The translations under genes were made by a program, and so were the position numbers. From contig JANNQN010000032.1 of the NCBI GenBank assembly GCA_031400775.1, positions 1-29,807 on the forward strand: a stretch of DNA of 29,807 nt, in the 5' to 3' direction. Under the pieces are notes generated by a model. That model did not search any database. It was given only the letters and a program-made list of their open reading frames with translations, and was not told the DNA's origin. The stretch's first letter is position 1. Each line of letters begins with the position of its first letter. This stretch comes from PALSA-1355 sp031400775. Its GTDB lineage: Bacteria; Planctomycetota; Planctomycetia; Pirellulales; PALSA-1355. Positions 16,841 through 29,700 of this stretch are shown one piece after another.

Positions 16841-18688
16841 ATGCCCGACCCGCTGGAACTACAATACGAAAACGAGCTGACCTTCATCCGGCAAATGGGG
16901 GCCGAGTTTGCCCGCGACCGTCCCAAGATCGCCGAGCGCCTGCTGCTGAACCAGGAAACGGGCGCCTCGGCCGATCCGCACGTCGAGCGCTTGATCGAGG
17001 GCTTTGCCTTCCTCACGGCGCGCATTCGGCTGAAGCTCGAAGATGAATTTCCCGAGCTGACCGAGTCGCTGCTCGAGACGCTCTATCCGCACTACTTGGC
17101 GCCGATCCCCTCGATGGCGATCATCGAATTCGACGTCGACGCCGAGCGCGGCAACCTGCCCGAGGGCCACACCATCGCGCGCGGCAGCAACCTGCACACG
17201 CAGGAGTTCGACGGCGTGCGCTGCCAATACCGCACGACCACGCCGGTCACGCTGTGGCCGATCGAAGTCTCGGGCGCGCGTTACCAGACGGCTCCCTTTG
17301 GAAAGGACGTGTTGCCCCCCTCCAAGTCGCTGCAATCCAAAGCCATGATCCGCCTGGAGCTGAAGGCTCTGGCCGGGTCCAATTTTTCCGAGTTGCAGTT
17401 GGATCGATTGCGCTTTTTCTTGAGCGGCGATCCGGCCATGACTAACCGACTTTACGAGCTGATTTTCAATCACGTCACACAGGTGGTGGTCCGCGCCGGC
17501 TCCTCGCCCGCGGGGCCGCCAGCCACCGTGTTGCCGGCCAGTTGCCTGAAGGAAGTGGGCTTCAGTCCCGACGAAGGAATGTTGCCGTACGGCGCGCGCT
17601 CGTTTCTCGGCTATCGCCTGCTCTCGGAATACTTCTGCTTCCCCAGCAAGTTCCTGTTCGTCGACATCTGCGGGCTGGAAGCGGCGCGCCGCGCGAAGTT
17701 CACCGACCGGCTGGAAATCCTGTTGTTTTTGAACCGATCGATCCCGACGCTCGAGGCCCAGATCCGCCCCGAGACTTTTCGGCTCGGTTGCTGCCCGATC
17801 GTGAACCTGTTCGACCAGGGCGCCGATCCAATTCCCATATCGCGGGCCCAGACCGAATACCACGTGATTCCCGACGTCCGCCATCATTGGGCGATGGAAA
17901 TCTATTCCATCGACGCGGTGCAGAGCACGAACATGGAGACCCAGGAGGTCATCGATTACCGGCCGTTCTATTCGTTCAAGCACGCGGCCGAATCGGACGA
18001 GAACCGCGCCTACTGGTGTCAGTCGCGCCGTCCATCGGTGCGAAAGAACGACGCGGGAACCGAAGTTTACATATCGCTGGTGGACCTGGAGTTTGATCCC
18101 GTCATGCCGCCGTCGGAAGTGTTGACGCTGCAAACGACCTGCACGAATCGCGATCTGCCCGGTCAGATTCGAGCCCGGGGGCGCGAGGACTGGGGATTTC
18201 AACTGCAAGGGCAGGCTCCCTACCGCAAGATCGTGCCGGTCGTCAGTCCCACGGCGGCGCACCGATTGCCGCCGGAACAACTTCGCTGGCGATTGATCTC
18301 GCACCTGTCGCTCAACCACTTGTCGATCACCGACGCCGAGGAGGGAGCCGAGGCATTGCGCGAGATCCTGAAGATTTACGACTACGCCGCCACCCGCGTC
18401 ACGAGCCAGCACATCGAAGGCATCGTGAGCGTCTCCAGTCGAAGGGCCGTGGCGCCGATCACCGACTCGACCGCGCAGGGATTCTGCCGTGGCGTGGAGT
18501 TGACGATCGAATTCGACGAAGACCGGTTCGCCGGCGGCGGCCCGTACTTGTTCGCTTGCGTCTTGGAACGTTTTTTGGCCATGTATGCTTCGCTCAATTC
18601 GGCGACGCGTTTGGTGGCCCGCTCAAAGCAACGTGAAGGATACTGGAAGCGATGGCCGTTCCGGTCCGGGGACAAGACACTCCTCTAG
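16841..18688 (+). CDS. tssF: TssF, T6SS baseplate protein (ImpG/VasA)
   Basis: Encodes 615 residues, the expected length. TssF forms the baseplate wedge with TssG and TssE and contacts VgrG and TssK. The N-terminus is diagnostic: 'LELQYENELTFIRQMGAEFARDRPKIAERL' then 'DPHVERLIEGFAFLTARIRLKLEDEFPELTESLLETLYPHYLAPIPSM'. Later 'EYFCFPSKFLFVDICGL' and 'LRWRLISHLSLNHLSI' are further family landmarks. It overlaps tssG by 37 bp. Confidence 0.97.
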   Translation: MPDPLELQYENELTFIRQMGAEFARDRPKIAERLLLNQETGASADPHVERLIEGFAFLTARIRLKLEDEFPELTESLLETLYPHYLAPIPSMAIIEFDVDAERGNLPEGHTIARGSNLHTQEFDGVRCQYRTTTPVTLWPIEVSGARYQTAPFGKDVLPPSKSLQSKAMIRLELKALAGSNFSELQLDRLRFFLSGDPAMTNRLYELIFNHVTQVVVRAGSSPAGPPATVLPASCLKEVGFSPDEGMLPYGARSFLGYRLLSEYFCFPSKFLFVDICGLEAARRAKFTDRLEILLFLNRSIPTLEAQIRPETFRLGCCPIVNLFDQGADPIPISRAQTEYHVIPDVRHHWAMEIYSIDAVQSTNMETQEVIDYRPFYSFKHAAESDENRAYWCQSRRPSVRKNDAGTEVYISLVDLEFDPVMPPSEVLTLQTTCTNRDLPGQIRARGREDWGFQLQGQAPYRKIVPVVSPTAAHRLPPEQLRWRLISHLSLNHLSITDAEEGAEALREILKIYDYAATRVTSQHIEGIVSVSSRRAVAPITDSTAQGFCRGVELTIEFDEDRFAGGGPYLFACVLERFLAMYASLNSATRLVARSKQREGYWKRWPFRSGDKTLL

Positions 18689-19797
18689 CACGCCGCCGAC
18701 CGCTCGATGCAACGCTGCGCGAAGAGCCGTATCGATTCGGCTTTTTTCAGGCGGTGCGCGTGCTGGAGCGGATGTTTCCCGAGCGGCGCCCCGTGGGCGG
18801 CGACTCGCCGCCCGCTCAGGAAGCCGTCCGCTTTCGCGCGCTGCTGTCGATGGCCTTTCCGCCCAGCCAGATCTTCGATCTGCAGGAGCACCAGCACGAT
18901 CGCCACCCGGCCGAATTGACCGTTTCGTTCATCGGCCTCACCGGGCCGATGGGCGCGCTGCCGCGCTACTACACCGAAATGCTGCTGGAGCGCGCCCGCC
19001 ACAAAGACCACACGCTGCGCGATTTTCTGGATCTGTTCAATCACCGATTGATCTCGCTGTTTTATCGAGCCTGGGAAAAAAACCGCTTCTGGACCGGTTT
19101 CGAGCGGGCCGAACTGAGGGGTCGCGAAAAGCTGGCCCACGACCCGCGTCAGCATCGCTCGTTCGTATTGGAAGAGCGACCCAAGGTCGACCTGTTTTCG
19201 CAGTGCCTGCTGGACCTGGCCGGACTCGGCATCGGCGGACTGCGATACCGTTCCACCTCCGAGCTGGCGTTGGACCGCCGCACCGCGATCCACGACGAGA
19301 CGCTTCGCTTTTACAGCGGCCTGTTGGCCCAGCAGCATCGCTCGGCGATCTCGCTCCAAGGGCTGCTGGCCGACTACTTCGGACTCGACGTGTCGATCGA
19401 GCAGTTCAGCGGACAATGGCTGTACCTGGAGCCCGAGAATCAATCCTGCCTGACCGAGGGCGGGAACGTGCAGATGGGCTTCAACCTGGTGGTCGGCGAA
19501 CGGTTCTGGGACATGCAGGGCAAGTTTCGCATCCGGCTGGGGCCGCTCGACTACCGGCAGTTCCTCGACTTTCTGCCGCTGGGAACGGCGTTTCGACCGC
19601 TGGCTCACTTGGCCCGGCTGTACGGCGGAAAACAGTTCGACATCGACGTGCAAGTCGTGCTGCAGGCGGCCGAAGTTCCCTGGTGCCAGTTGACCGATTC
19701 CGCCGAGGCTGGCGCGCGGCTAGGATGGAACACCTGGATTCGCAACCGAGACATGACGCACGACGCCGCCGATCCCGTATTCGCAATCAAAGACTGA
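18652..19797 (+). CDS. tssG: TssG, T6SS baseplate protein (ImpH/VasB)
   Basis: Encodes 381 residues. TssG is the second wedge scaffold, binding two TssF copies. The signature 'YRFGFFQAVRVLERMFPE' is at ~27-44, followed by 'VRFRALLSMAFPPSQI', 'VSFIGLTGPMGALPRYYTEML' (~88-108) and 'FLDLFNHRLISLFYRAWEK', all typical of TssG. The ATG at 18652 lies inside the end of tssF (37 bp overlap, different frame), which suits translational coupling to keep TssF and TssG in proportion. Confidence 0.96.
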   Translation: MAVPVRGQDTPLARRRPLDATLREEPYRFGFFQAVRVLERMFPERRPVGGDSPPAQEAVRFRALLSMAFPPSQIFDLQEHQHDRHPAELTVSFIGLTGPMGALPRYYTEMLLERARHKDHTLRDFLDLFNHRLISLFYRAWEKNRFWTGFERAELRGREKLAHDPRQHRSFVLEERPKVDLFSQCLLDLAGLGIGGLRYRSTSELALDRRTAIHDETLRFYSGLLAQQHRSAISLQGLLADYFGLDVSIEQFSGQWLYLEPENQSCLTEGGNVQMGFNLVVGERFWDMQGKFRIRLGPLDYRQFLDFLPLGTAFRPLAHLARLYGGKQFDIDVQVVLQAAEVPWCQLTDSAEAGARLGWNTWIRNRDMTHDAADPVFAIKD

Positions 19798-19827
19798 GAA
19801 TCCACGACGCACGAAAGGCTGATCTCA

Positions 19828-22586
<2,759 letters not shown>

Positions 22587-22587
<1 letters not shown>

Positions 22588-22639
22588 TTTCCCGGCGATT
22601 ATGCGGCTTCCGGCGGAATTCTGGCAACTGCCGGGAAAT
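22587..22639 (+). repeat. Inverted repeat between clpV and vgrG
   Basis: ATTTCCCGGC (22587-22596) and GCCGGGAAAT (22630-22639) are perfect 10-bp complements 33 nt apart, beginning on the last base of the clpV stop. No T-run follows. The right half (GGCAAC then TGCCGGGAAA) resembles the right half of the hairpin before hcp. It may limit read-through or bind a regulator ahead of vgrG. Confidence 0.5.
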
Positions 22640-22697
22640 CCGCACGATAACAGCCTCGACATAGACCGCCAACCGCCGCGCGCCTTGGAGCACAGAC

Positions 22698-24695
22698 ATG
22701 GGAAAGTACACTCAAGCCAACCGCCCCTTCGAAGCGACGACCCCGCTGGGCAAGGATGTCTTGTTGTTGGTTGGCGTCACCGGCCATGAAGAGATCTCGA
22801 AACTGTTTAATTTCCGCTTGGAGTTGCTGGCCGAGAAAACCGCCACGGTGGCTTTCGATAAACTCCTGGGCCAAAAGGTGACGGTCAAGCTGCAATTGCC
22901 CGACAAGGGCAAGTATCGGTATTTCAACGGCATCTGCAATCGCGTGAGCCAGGGAGAGCAAGACGAGGATTTCACCTCCTACAGCTTGGAAATCGTTCCG
23001 CAATTCTGGCTCCTGACCAGGCGAGCCCAGAGCCGGATCTTCCAGCACATCTCGGTGCCGGACATCTTGAAGAAAGTGCTCGAGGGGATGGACGTCACCT
23101 ACGAGCTGCAGGGCACGTTCGAAAAACGCGACTTCTGCGTGCAATACCGCGAAACCGACTTCGACTTTGCCAGCCGGCTAATGGAAGAAGAGGGGATCTT
23201 CTACTTTTTCAAGCATGCCGACGGCAGCCACAAAATGGTCGTGGCCAATTCGCCGCAAAGCCACACGGACCTGGGCCAGATAACGTTCGAAACGATGGCC
23301 GGCGGCAATCGACCGGACGACCGAATCTTCGCCTGGAAAAAGGGGCAGGAGCTACGCTCCGGAAAATACACGCTCTGGGATCATTCCTTCGAGCTGCCCC
23401 ACAAGCACCTGGAAACGGACAAGACGATTCAGGATAGCGTGGCGGTGGGCAAAGTAACGCACAAGCTCAAGGTCGGTGGCAACGACAAGCTCGAAATATA
23501 TGACTTCCCCGGCGAGTACGCCCAGCGCTTCGACGGAATCGATCGCGGCGGCGGCGAGCAGGCGAGCGAGCTGCAAAAGATATTTCAAGACAACAAGCGA
23601 ACCGTCGAAATCCGCATGCAGGAGGAAGCTGCCGCCAGCCTGACCATCGACGGGGCCGGCAACAGCCGCCAGCTAACGAGCGGGCACAAATTCGCCCTCA
23701 GCAAACACTTCGACGCCGACGGCCAGTATGTGCTCACCCGCGTGGACCACGCCGCCCATATGCCGGGGGAATACCGCAGCGGATCCGGGGACTTCACATA
23801 CAGCAATTCGTTCGTTTGCATCCCGGCGGCGGTGCCGTTTCGGCCGTCGCGCGATACGTGGAAGCCCACCGTGCAAGGAACGCAAACGGCCGTCGTCGTG
23901 GGTAATTCGGGCGATGAGATTTTTACGGACAAGTACGGGCGCGTGAAGGTGCAGTTTCATTGGGACCGCAACGGCAAGAACGACGGGGATAGTTCCTGCT
24001 GGTGCCGTGTCGGCACCTTTTGGGCCGGCAAGCAATGGGGCGCGATCCACATTCCGCGGGTCGGGCAAGAGGTGATTGTCGCCTTCCAGGAGGGAGACCC
24101 TGACCAGCCCATCATCGTCGGCAGCGTGTACAACGCCGACATGATGCCTCCCTATAAACTGCCCGACAATAAAACCCAAAGCGGCATCAAGACCCGCAGC
24201 ACGCTCAAGGGCTCGACCGATAACTTCAGCGAATTGCGATTCGAGGACAAGAAGGGCTCGGAAGACATCTACTTCCACGCCGAAAAGGATTTTCACCGAG
24301 TGGTGGAGAATGACGACGATCTGAAAGTCGGCAACAACCAAACCATCGAGATCAAAAAAGATCGGACCGAAACGGTCAAGGAAGGCAACGAGAAGGTGAC
24401 CATCGAAAAGGGAAACCGCGACGTCAAGATCTCGATGGGTAATGAAGCGCTGCTGATCTCGATGGGCGATCAGAGCACGAAGCTCGATCTGGGCAAGAGC
24501 GAAACCGAGGCCATGCAGTCGATCGAGCTTAAGGTTGGACAAAGCAGCATCAAGATCGATCAGATGGGCGTCACGATCAAGGGCATGACGATCAACGTCG
24601 AAGGCATGGTCATGACAAACGTCAAAGCCCCGATGACTTCGGTCACGGCCGACGCCATCCTGACGGTTAAGGGCGGCCTGACAATGATCGGTTGA
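22698..24695 (+). CDS. vgrG: VgrG (TssI), T6SS spike protein without effector extension
   Basis: Encodes 665 residues. VgrG trimers form the spike that caps the Hcp tube. The gp27-like part includes 'FCVQYRETDFDFASRLMEEEGIFYFFKH' (~149-176). The gp5-like OB fold contains 'FTDKYGRVKVQFHWDRNG' (~409-426) followed by 'WCRVGTFWAGKQWGAIHIPRVGQEVIVAFQEGDPDQPIIVGSVYN'. After ~500 comes the repetitive beta-helix needle (VEIxxG-type repeats: 'NQTIEIKKDRTETVKEGNEKVTIEKGNRDVKI'). The protein ends in this needle, with no toxin domain, so effectors must be separate. The ATG has GGAG about 8 bases upstream. Confidence 0.96.
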   Translation: MGKYTQANRPFEATTPLGKDVLLLVGVTGHEEISKLFNFRLELLAEKTATVAFDKLLGQKVTVKLQLPDKGKYRYFNGICNRVSQGEQDEDFTSYSLEIVPQFWLLTRRAQSRIFQHISVPDILKKVLEGMDVTYELQGTFEKRDFCVQYRETDFDFASRLMEEEGIFYFFKHADGSHKMVVANSPQSHTDLGQITFETMAGGNRPDDRIFAWKKGQELRSGKYTLWDHSFELPHKHLETDKTIQDSVAVGKVTHKLKVGGNDKLEIYDFPGEYAQRFDGIDRGGGEQASELQKIFQDNKRTVEIRMQEEAAASLTIDGAGNSRQLTSGHKFALSKHFDADGQYVLTRVDHAAHMPGEYRSGSGDFTYSNSFVCIPAAVPFRPSRDTWKPTVQGTQTAVVVGNSGDEIFTDKYGRVKVQFHWDRNGKNDGDSSCWCRVGTFWAGKQWGAIHIPRVGQEVIVAFQEGDPDQPIIVGSVYNADMMPPYKLPDNKTQSGIKTRSTLKGSTDNFSELRFEDKKGSEDIYFHAEKDFHRVVENDDDLKVGNNQTIEIKKDRTETVKEGNEKVTIEKGNRDVKISMGNEALLISMGDQSTKLDLGKSETEAMQSIELKVGQSSIKIDQMGVTIKGMTINVEGMVMTNVKAPMTSVTADAILTVKGGLTMIG

Positions 24696-24716
24696 TCCCA
24701 GAAAAGGTAGCAAGCT

Positions 24717-25295
24717 ATGCCGAGCGGACCCTTACTGAAGTTTACCGCCAAGAACGCGCAAGAGGTGTGCGCGCGCTTCGAGCTGAGCGAAGAAGCTCAG
24801 GCGCTAGTGCGCTCGGGGCAAACGCCCCCGCAATGCCTCGACGCGCTCGTGGACAAGCAACTGTTTCCCGACGCGATCCGGTTTTTGGCGCACGGGCTGC
24901 CCAAGCGCGAAGCGGTCTGGTGGGCCTGCTTCTGCGCGAAGACGGCGGCCGGCGCGAGTCTACCCGTAGCGGAAGCGGCCGCCATCCAGCGTGCGGAGCG
25001 CTGGGTCGCCGATCCGAGCGAGGAAAACCGGCAGGCCGCCATGCCTGCCGCCGAAGCCGCTAAGCTCGGCACGCCGGCCGGTTGCGCGGCGCTTGCCGCA
25101 TTTTTGAGCGGCGGCAGCATGGGACCGGCCAACGTGGCGGCCATTCCGCCTGCCGAGACGCTCTCGGGCACAGCCGTGGCCGGAGCGGTGATGATCGCAG
25201 TGGTCGTCAAGGAACCGCAGAAGGCAGTGGAAAAATATCGAACGTTTCTCGGCCGTGGCATCGAGATCGCCAACGGCAAGAACCTTTGGAAATAA
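24717..25295 (+). CDS. DUF6931-like protein between vgrG and PAAR
   Basis: Encodes 192 residues. It resembles, from memory, the DUF6931 family, whose members occur near T6SS genes; no function is established that I can name. Residues ~1-125 are mainly helical and include an aromatic cluster 'AVWWACFCAKTAAG' (~65-78) and 'AERWVADPSEENRQAAMPAAEAA'. Residues ~125-170 are small-residue-rich ('LSGTAVAGAVMIAVVVKEP'), which might be a weakly hydrophobic helix but is not a convincing membrane segment. No signal peptide. It lies 21 bp after vgrG and 15 bp before the PAAR gene, so it is in the spike operon. A role as a spike adaptor or loading factor is inferred from position only. Confidence 0.75.
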   Translation: MPSGPLLKFTAKNAQEVCARFELSEEAQALVRSGQTPPQCLDALVDKQLFPDAIRFLAHGLPKREAVWWACFCAKTAAGASLPVAEAAAIQRAERWVADPSEENRQAAMPAAEAAKLGTPAGCAALAAFLSGGSMGPANVAAIPPAETLSGTAVAGAVMIAVVVKEPQKAVEKYRTFLGRGIEIANGKNLWK

Positions 25296-25310
25296 GTCAG
25301 GAGCATCGTC

Positions 25311-25601
25311 ATGCCAATGCCCGCCGCCAGAGTTGGAGATATGCACGTCTGCCCGCTGATCACGGTGCTCGTGCCACACGTCGGCGGGCCCATTTTGCCG
25401 CCGGGAGGGCTGACGGTGTTGATCGGCGGCATGCCCGCCGCGCGGGTCGGCGATATGTGCGTGTGCGTCGGACCACCCGACGTGATTGCGTTAGGCAGCT
25501 TCACGGCGCTGATCGGCGGTATGCCCGCTGCGCGGATGGGGGATATGACGGCTCACGGTGGCGTGATTGTGATCGGGTGCCCGACCGTGCTGATCTCTTG
25601 A
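25311..25601 (+). CDS. PAAR-domain spike-tip protein
   Basis: Encodes 96 residues. PAAR proteins cap the VgrG spike with a sharpened cone and a bound metal. The sequence has a repeated unit: 'MPAARVGDMHVCP', 'LIGGMPAARVGDMCVC' and 'LIGGMPAARMGDMTAHGG', the last ending in the usual 'GVIVIGCPTVLI'. Candidate metal ligands are the histidines and cysteines in these loops. There is no C-terminal toxin domain. AGGAG lies about 8 bases before the ATG. It is the last recognisable structural T6SS gene in the window. Confidence 0.95.
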   Translation: MPMPAARVGDMHVCPLITVLVPHVGGPILPPGGLTVLIGGMPAARVGDMCVCVGPPDVIALGSFTALIGGMPAARMGDMTAHGGVIVIGCPTVLIS

Positions 25602-25858
25602 GTGCAAGGCTGTGCAATTCGATAGCATTGGCTTTATGTCCACAAGGGGTTGCTTGCGGTTGGAAGGTCCCTTGAACCGCTTGATTCTGCATTTGGCCGC
25701 TACGCCTGGGGACAATGCGAGGCGATCCAGCGACAAGCGAATCGTGGAGACGCTCAACCAGGGGGGCTTTGACCGCGATCATTTTTGCGTAATACCGCGA
25801 CCTGCGCCGGCGGTTTACCCGGCGACGTCCTCACGGAAAGCTTCAAGGTAGAACAGCC

Positions 25859-26578
25859 ATGCCCTTCGAACCCGACGGCAGATTACGGCCTGGCAGCCGA
25901 CCCCAACGACCGCTAGCCATGCCGCCTCCCAGACACGTCTTGAATCACATGATCTCTCGGGAGGCACTTGTTTCGTTTTGGAATGAGCTGGTCAGCAGCG
26001 CGCAGCACGACCCCATCACGCAGCTCCAACCCATGGTGCGGTACATGGAAATCGTGGGCTTCGAAAACGCGGGTCCCATTGCGACCGAGATTCTGGCCAA
26101 CGGCGTGCAAAACCTGTCGCTCGATGATCAAAACACCTTGGAGCAGGTGCTCATCTGGCAATGTTACAACCTCTTTGAAGGTCCCCCCAGCGACTTTCGC
26201 CCCGGCCATTCGCCACCGCCCGAACGAGTGATGCAGCATTTCGCCGCTTTAGGAGCCACGACCTACGATTATCCGATCACGATCCAGCCGCATTGTGCGC
26301 GGGCCCAGATATTGTGGGGGGCGTTCGGCCACATGGAGGACTTCAACGCTCCGGGCCCCGCCCCCAACGATTGCCTGGACCTTTTGGAGCAGGTGGCCGA
26401 CTACGAATGGATTCCGGCCGAGGACGTCAATTGGTTCGCGCTCAACCAGCCGCATTTCTGGGGAATGACGCCAATCCAGCGCCAACAATTCTTTCAGGCC
26501 TGTATGCACCTCCGCGGGTGGCGCACCACGGCTGCCGAGGCGGAGGGAGAATACGAGCGGCTGCAAGCCGGATGGTAG
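25859..26578 (+). CDS. Unknown 239-residue protein downstream of the PAAR gene
   Basis: I do not recognise this family. The start at 25859 has AAGG about 10 bases upstream; a later Met at residue 31 is possible, and residues 1-25 are Pro/Arg-rich and look disordered. Residues ~30-120 appear helical ('ISREALVSFWNELVSSAQHDP', 'LDDQNTLEQVLIWQCYNLFEG'), and the rest is rich in Trp, Tyr and Phe with several Pro ('YEWIPAEDVNWFALNQPHFWGM'). No signal peptide, no membrane helix and no catalytic motif that I can name. It is 257 bp from the PAAR gene with no terminator seen between. Genes in this position often encode effectors, chaperones or immunity proteins, but nothing in the sequence chooses among these. 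Confidence 0.75.
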   Translation: MPFEPDGRLRPGSRPQRPLAMPPPRHVLNHMISREALVSFWNELVSSAQHDPITQLQPMVRYMEIVGFENAGPIATEILANGVQNLSLDDQNTLEQVLIWQCYNLFEGPPSDFRPGHSPPPERVMQHFAALGATTYDYPITIQPHCARAQILWGAFGHMEDFNAPGPAPNDCLDLLEQVADYEWIPAEDVNWFALNQPHFWGMTPIQRQQFFQACMHLRGWRTTAAEAEGEYERLQAGW

Positions 26579-26600
26579 ATAAAGTGCAGCGGACTGCGCC

Positions 26601-26613
26601 GCGGAAATTCCGC
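26601..26613. promoter_or_regulatory. Dyad near the kinase promoter
   Basis: GCGGAA and TTCCGC flank a single A, giving a perfect 13-bp dyad that ends 8 bp before the candidate -35 box. It could be an operator or simply a chance palindrome in GC-rich DNA. Confidence 0.25.
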
Positions 26614-26621
26614 CCGCAACG

Positions 26622-26650
26622 TTTTCACGGTCTTGGACGCACAGTATGAT
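26622..26650 (+). promoter_or_regulatory. Candidate promoter for the kinase gene
   Basis: TTTTCA (26622-26627) and TATGAT (26645-26650) are separated by 17 bp. The -10 differs from consensus at one base; the -35 is weaker. Transcription would begin about 90 nt before the kinase ATG. Confidence 0.35.
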
Positions 26651-26747
26651 GAGCGGTTGACTCGCTCTTGGGCCGAATCCACGTCATGCGCACTCATGAC
26701 GGGCGCGGAGTATCGCGTTTTCCACCGACTAATGCCGCGGTGCCGCA

Positions 26748-29700
26748 ATGCCTCTGAAGATCGGCGAAGAACCTGTTCCCGGCTACCGCCTCGTCCGATT
26801 TCTGGGTCGCGGCGGCTTTGGCCAGGTTTGGCAAGCCACTTCGCCCGGCGGCATCCACGTTGCGCTGAAGATCATCGACTTGAGCGGCCGCGAGGGATTG
26901 AAGGAATTCAAAGCCCTGCGGTTGATGAAATCGATCCGCCAGGCGAATCTCACGCCGATCCTCGCCTTCTGGTTGAAGGACGACGAGGGTTTTCTCGTCG
27001 ACGAGGCGCAGGTCGCGGGCGATCTGTCTCCCGCGACGCAACCGGCCACCACCCCGATGCAGGGCACGGTGTTGCACGGCAGCTTGAGCAAAATGCGGCC
27101 CAGCGAGTTGATCATCGCCATGGGCCTGGGCGACAAAACCCTTTCGGACCGGCTGCGCGAGTGCCAGCAAGAGGGGCTCGACGGCATTCCGCCCGAGGAA
27201 TTGTTCAACTACATGCTGGATGCGGCCCGCGCGATCGACTTTCTCAACACGCCGCGGCACGACCTGGGGCACGGCCCGGTCTCGCCGATTCAGCATTGCG
27301 ACATCAAGCCGCAGAATATCCTGATCGTGGGCGATACCGCGCAAGTATGCGACTTCGGGCTGGCGCGCGAGCTGGGCGCCAACGTCAAGATGACCACGGC
27401 GGCGGTTTCTCCGGCCTATGGAGCGCCGGAGTTGATCGAAGGGCAACCGCCCAGCGGCGCTACCGACCAGTATTCACTGGCAATCACATACATCGAGCTG
27501 CGCACAGGCGCCTTGCCGTTTGCCGATCCGGATTCGTATATGCACGTGGTCAATGCCCACCTGCAAGGCGGGCTGGACCTGACCGGATTGCCGGTCGAAG
27601 AGCAAGCGATCATCCGCAAGGCGACGCTGCTGGCGCCAAGCGATCGCTTCCCATCGGCGACGCGGATGGTCAAAGCGCTCAGACAAGCTTGCCCCGAGGA
27701 ATTCGGCTCTCAGCGGGCCGTACCCTACCAAAGTCGTCCCGGCTCGGCGTCTGATTCGGACATCGGCATGACAGCGCCGTATGTCGCTTCCGGTGCGCCG
27801 TTTGTCGCTTCGGCGGCGCCCGGCACGACCGAAACTCCCACCTCGCGCGGCTTCGTGACCAAGCTCGATCCGCAGAGTTTGATCTCCGCGGAAGTCGTGC
27901 GGACAACAGACCTGGCTGGCGCCGATTCGCGGCGCAAAGCGGGCAGTCGCCGCTTGCTCAAGTCGATGACGGCGATTCTCGCCGTGGCCGGGCTGGTGCT
28001 GTTGGTTTGGATGCTGATTCCGCAATCTCCGGAAATGCGCGATTTCTACGCCGCGCACACCGCGATCCGCAACGCCGACGCTGAAAAAGACTTGTTTGCC
28101 AAGGGAACGATGCTCGCCGAGGCCATCGAAAAGTGCGAACCGTATGCCGCTAAGAGCGAATTCGCGGCGCTGATCGACGATTCGAAAAAAAGGCTGTCGA
28201 GGGTCCAGAAAGCTGTCGAGAGCCAGCTCGAGGGGGATTGGAAAAAAATCGAACAACTTGCCAGCCCGCAATCGCAGCACGCCTCGCTAGATGAGTTCAT
28301 CGATTTTAGCGGCAAGTTCCTGACCCTGCTGCCGACGGCCGACCAGATATCGACCTACCACCGCAACGCCGAGCGGTGGCACGACGAGATTGCCGACACG
28401 CTGCGTCGTGAGGACGAGGCCAAGGCGCGCGAGCTGGTCGACCGCGCCGAGGGAGTTCTGGACGCGGAGTCGCAAACCCCGTCCGCGGTCAAGGCGGCGC
28501 TGGGGGATCTGACCCAGGCCGAATTGCTCGTGACCCGTTCAACGAGTGCGGCCGATGTCGGCTTTCGAGCCCGACTCGCCGCGGCCCGTGCGCGGGCGCG
28601 GAGCGGGCAGTTGCCCCCAGCGGCCGATCTGGAAAAGCTGTGGACCGAATTGAAGAAGTTGCCCGAGAAGCTTCCCGACTTCCAACCCAAACCGCGTAAC
28701 GTCGCCCAACTGTGCGTGTTGCGGGCGTTGACGGCGAAAGCAAATGCCGCGGCCGATCCCGAGGCCGTGTTGCAAATCCTGGTCGAGGATCCCAAGCTGC
28801 GCTCGGCGCTGCCGCGCGGCCAATGGGAGCACGGTCAATTGGAAGGCCTGGCCGGCTGGATTCAACAGGCCGTCAAGCCGGAAGCCCGCTCGACAGAATT
28901 CACGACCATGCTGCGGCAGGTGGTCGCGCCGGTCTCGGCCCAGGAGCTGCGCGACGAAGCCGAGGCGCAATTGAAGGCGCGCGATTTCGCGGCCCTGGCC
29001 GGCACGCTGGAGGACGCCCGGCAATCGAATCCCACCGGTCCCGCGGCAGCGCACTTTCGCGAGTTGAGTCTGCTCGCCACGCTGGCCAATAGCGCCAGCG
29101 CGTCGGCCGAGATCGACAAGGCGCTCGCCGAGTATCGCCAGTTGCTGGAAGGCGAAAACGCGATTCGTCTGGTCGATCTGAGCGCGGCGCTGGCTGAATT
29201 GTCGACGGCCGATCCAAACCGGTTGGCCGCCGCGGTCGATTCCGCGGCCATGGCCTTGCAACTGGAACGCGACGACAGCCAGAAGAAGCAGATCGCGGAT
29301 ATCCTCGGCGGACTTTATACGCGCCGCATCGCCCAACTGGTTGCCGCCAGTTCGATTCCCAATCCTCCGGTGTACTATGCCGATTTGCGTGCGTTGTGCC
29401 AGCAGGCCAAGCGCGACGGCGACAACGACCTTCTGGTCAACGTGGCCTTGGCCGAAAGCCTGGCCGAGCTCCATCGCGGCAAGCCGGATGAAGTCGCGGC
29501 CGAGACCAAGGGCTTGCTGCCGCGCGGAAAGCTTCCGCGCGAAGACGACCAACAGGCCTACGGCGTTTACGTGCGTCTGCTCGCTTTGCTCGAGAGCGAC
29601 GACTTCCGGCTGACCGACGGCGACGGTGACGCACTGGCGGCCGAGGTAACCGAACTGGCCAAGGCGACCCTCGGCGCCGCCCCGCCCATGGGCCTGACGC

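Noticed and set aside
16859..18412. 517-codon minus-strand open frame opposite tssF
   Set aside because: tssF is unmistakable on the plus strand; the antisense translation has no recognisable motif and a shadow-like composition.
25612..25851. 79-codon open frame between the PAAR gene and the 239-residue gene
   Set aside because: No ribosome site, no motif and an unconvincing composition; treated as intergenic DNA.
26633..27754. 373-codon plus-strand open frame at the kinase locus
   Set aside because: The overlapping frame from 26748 has all kinase motifs in order; the 373-codon frame is Arg/Pro/Gly-rich and motif-free.
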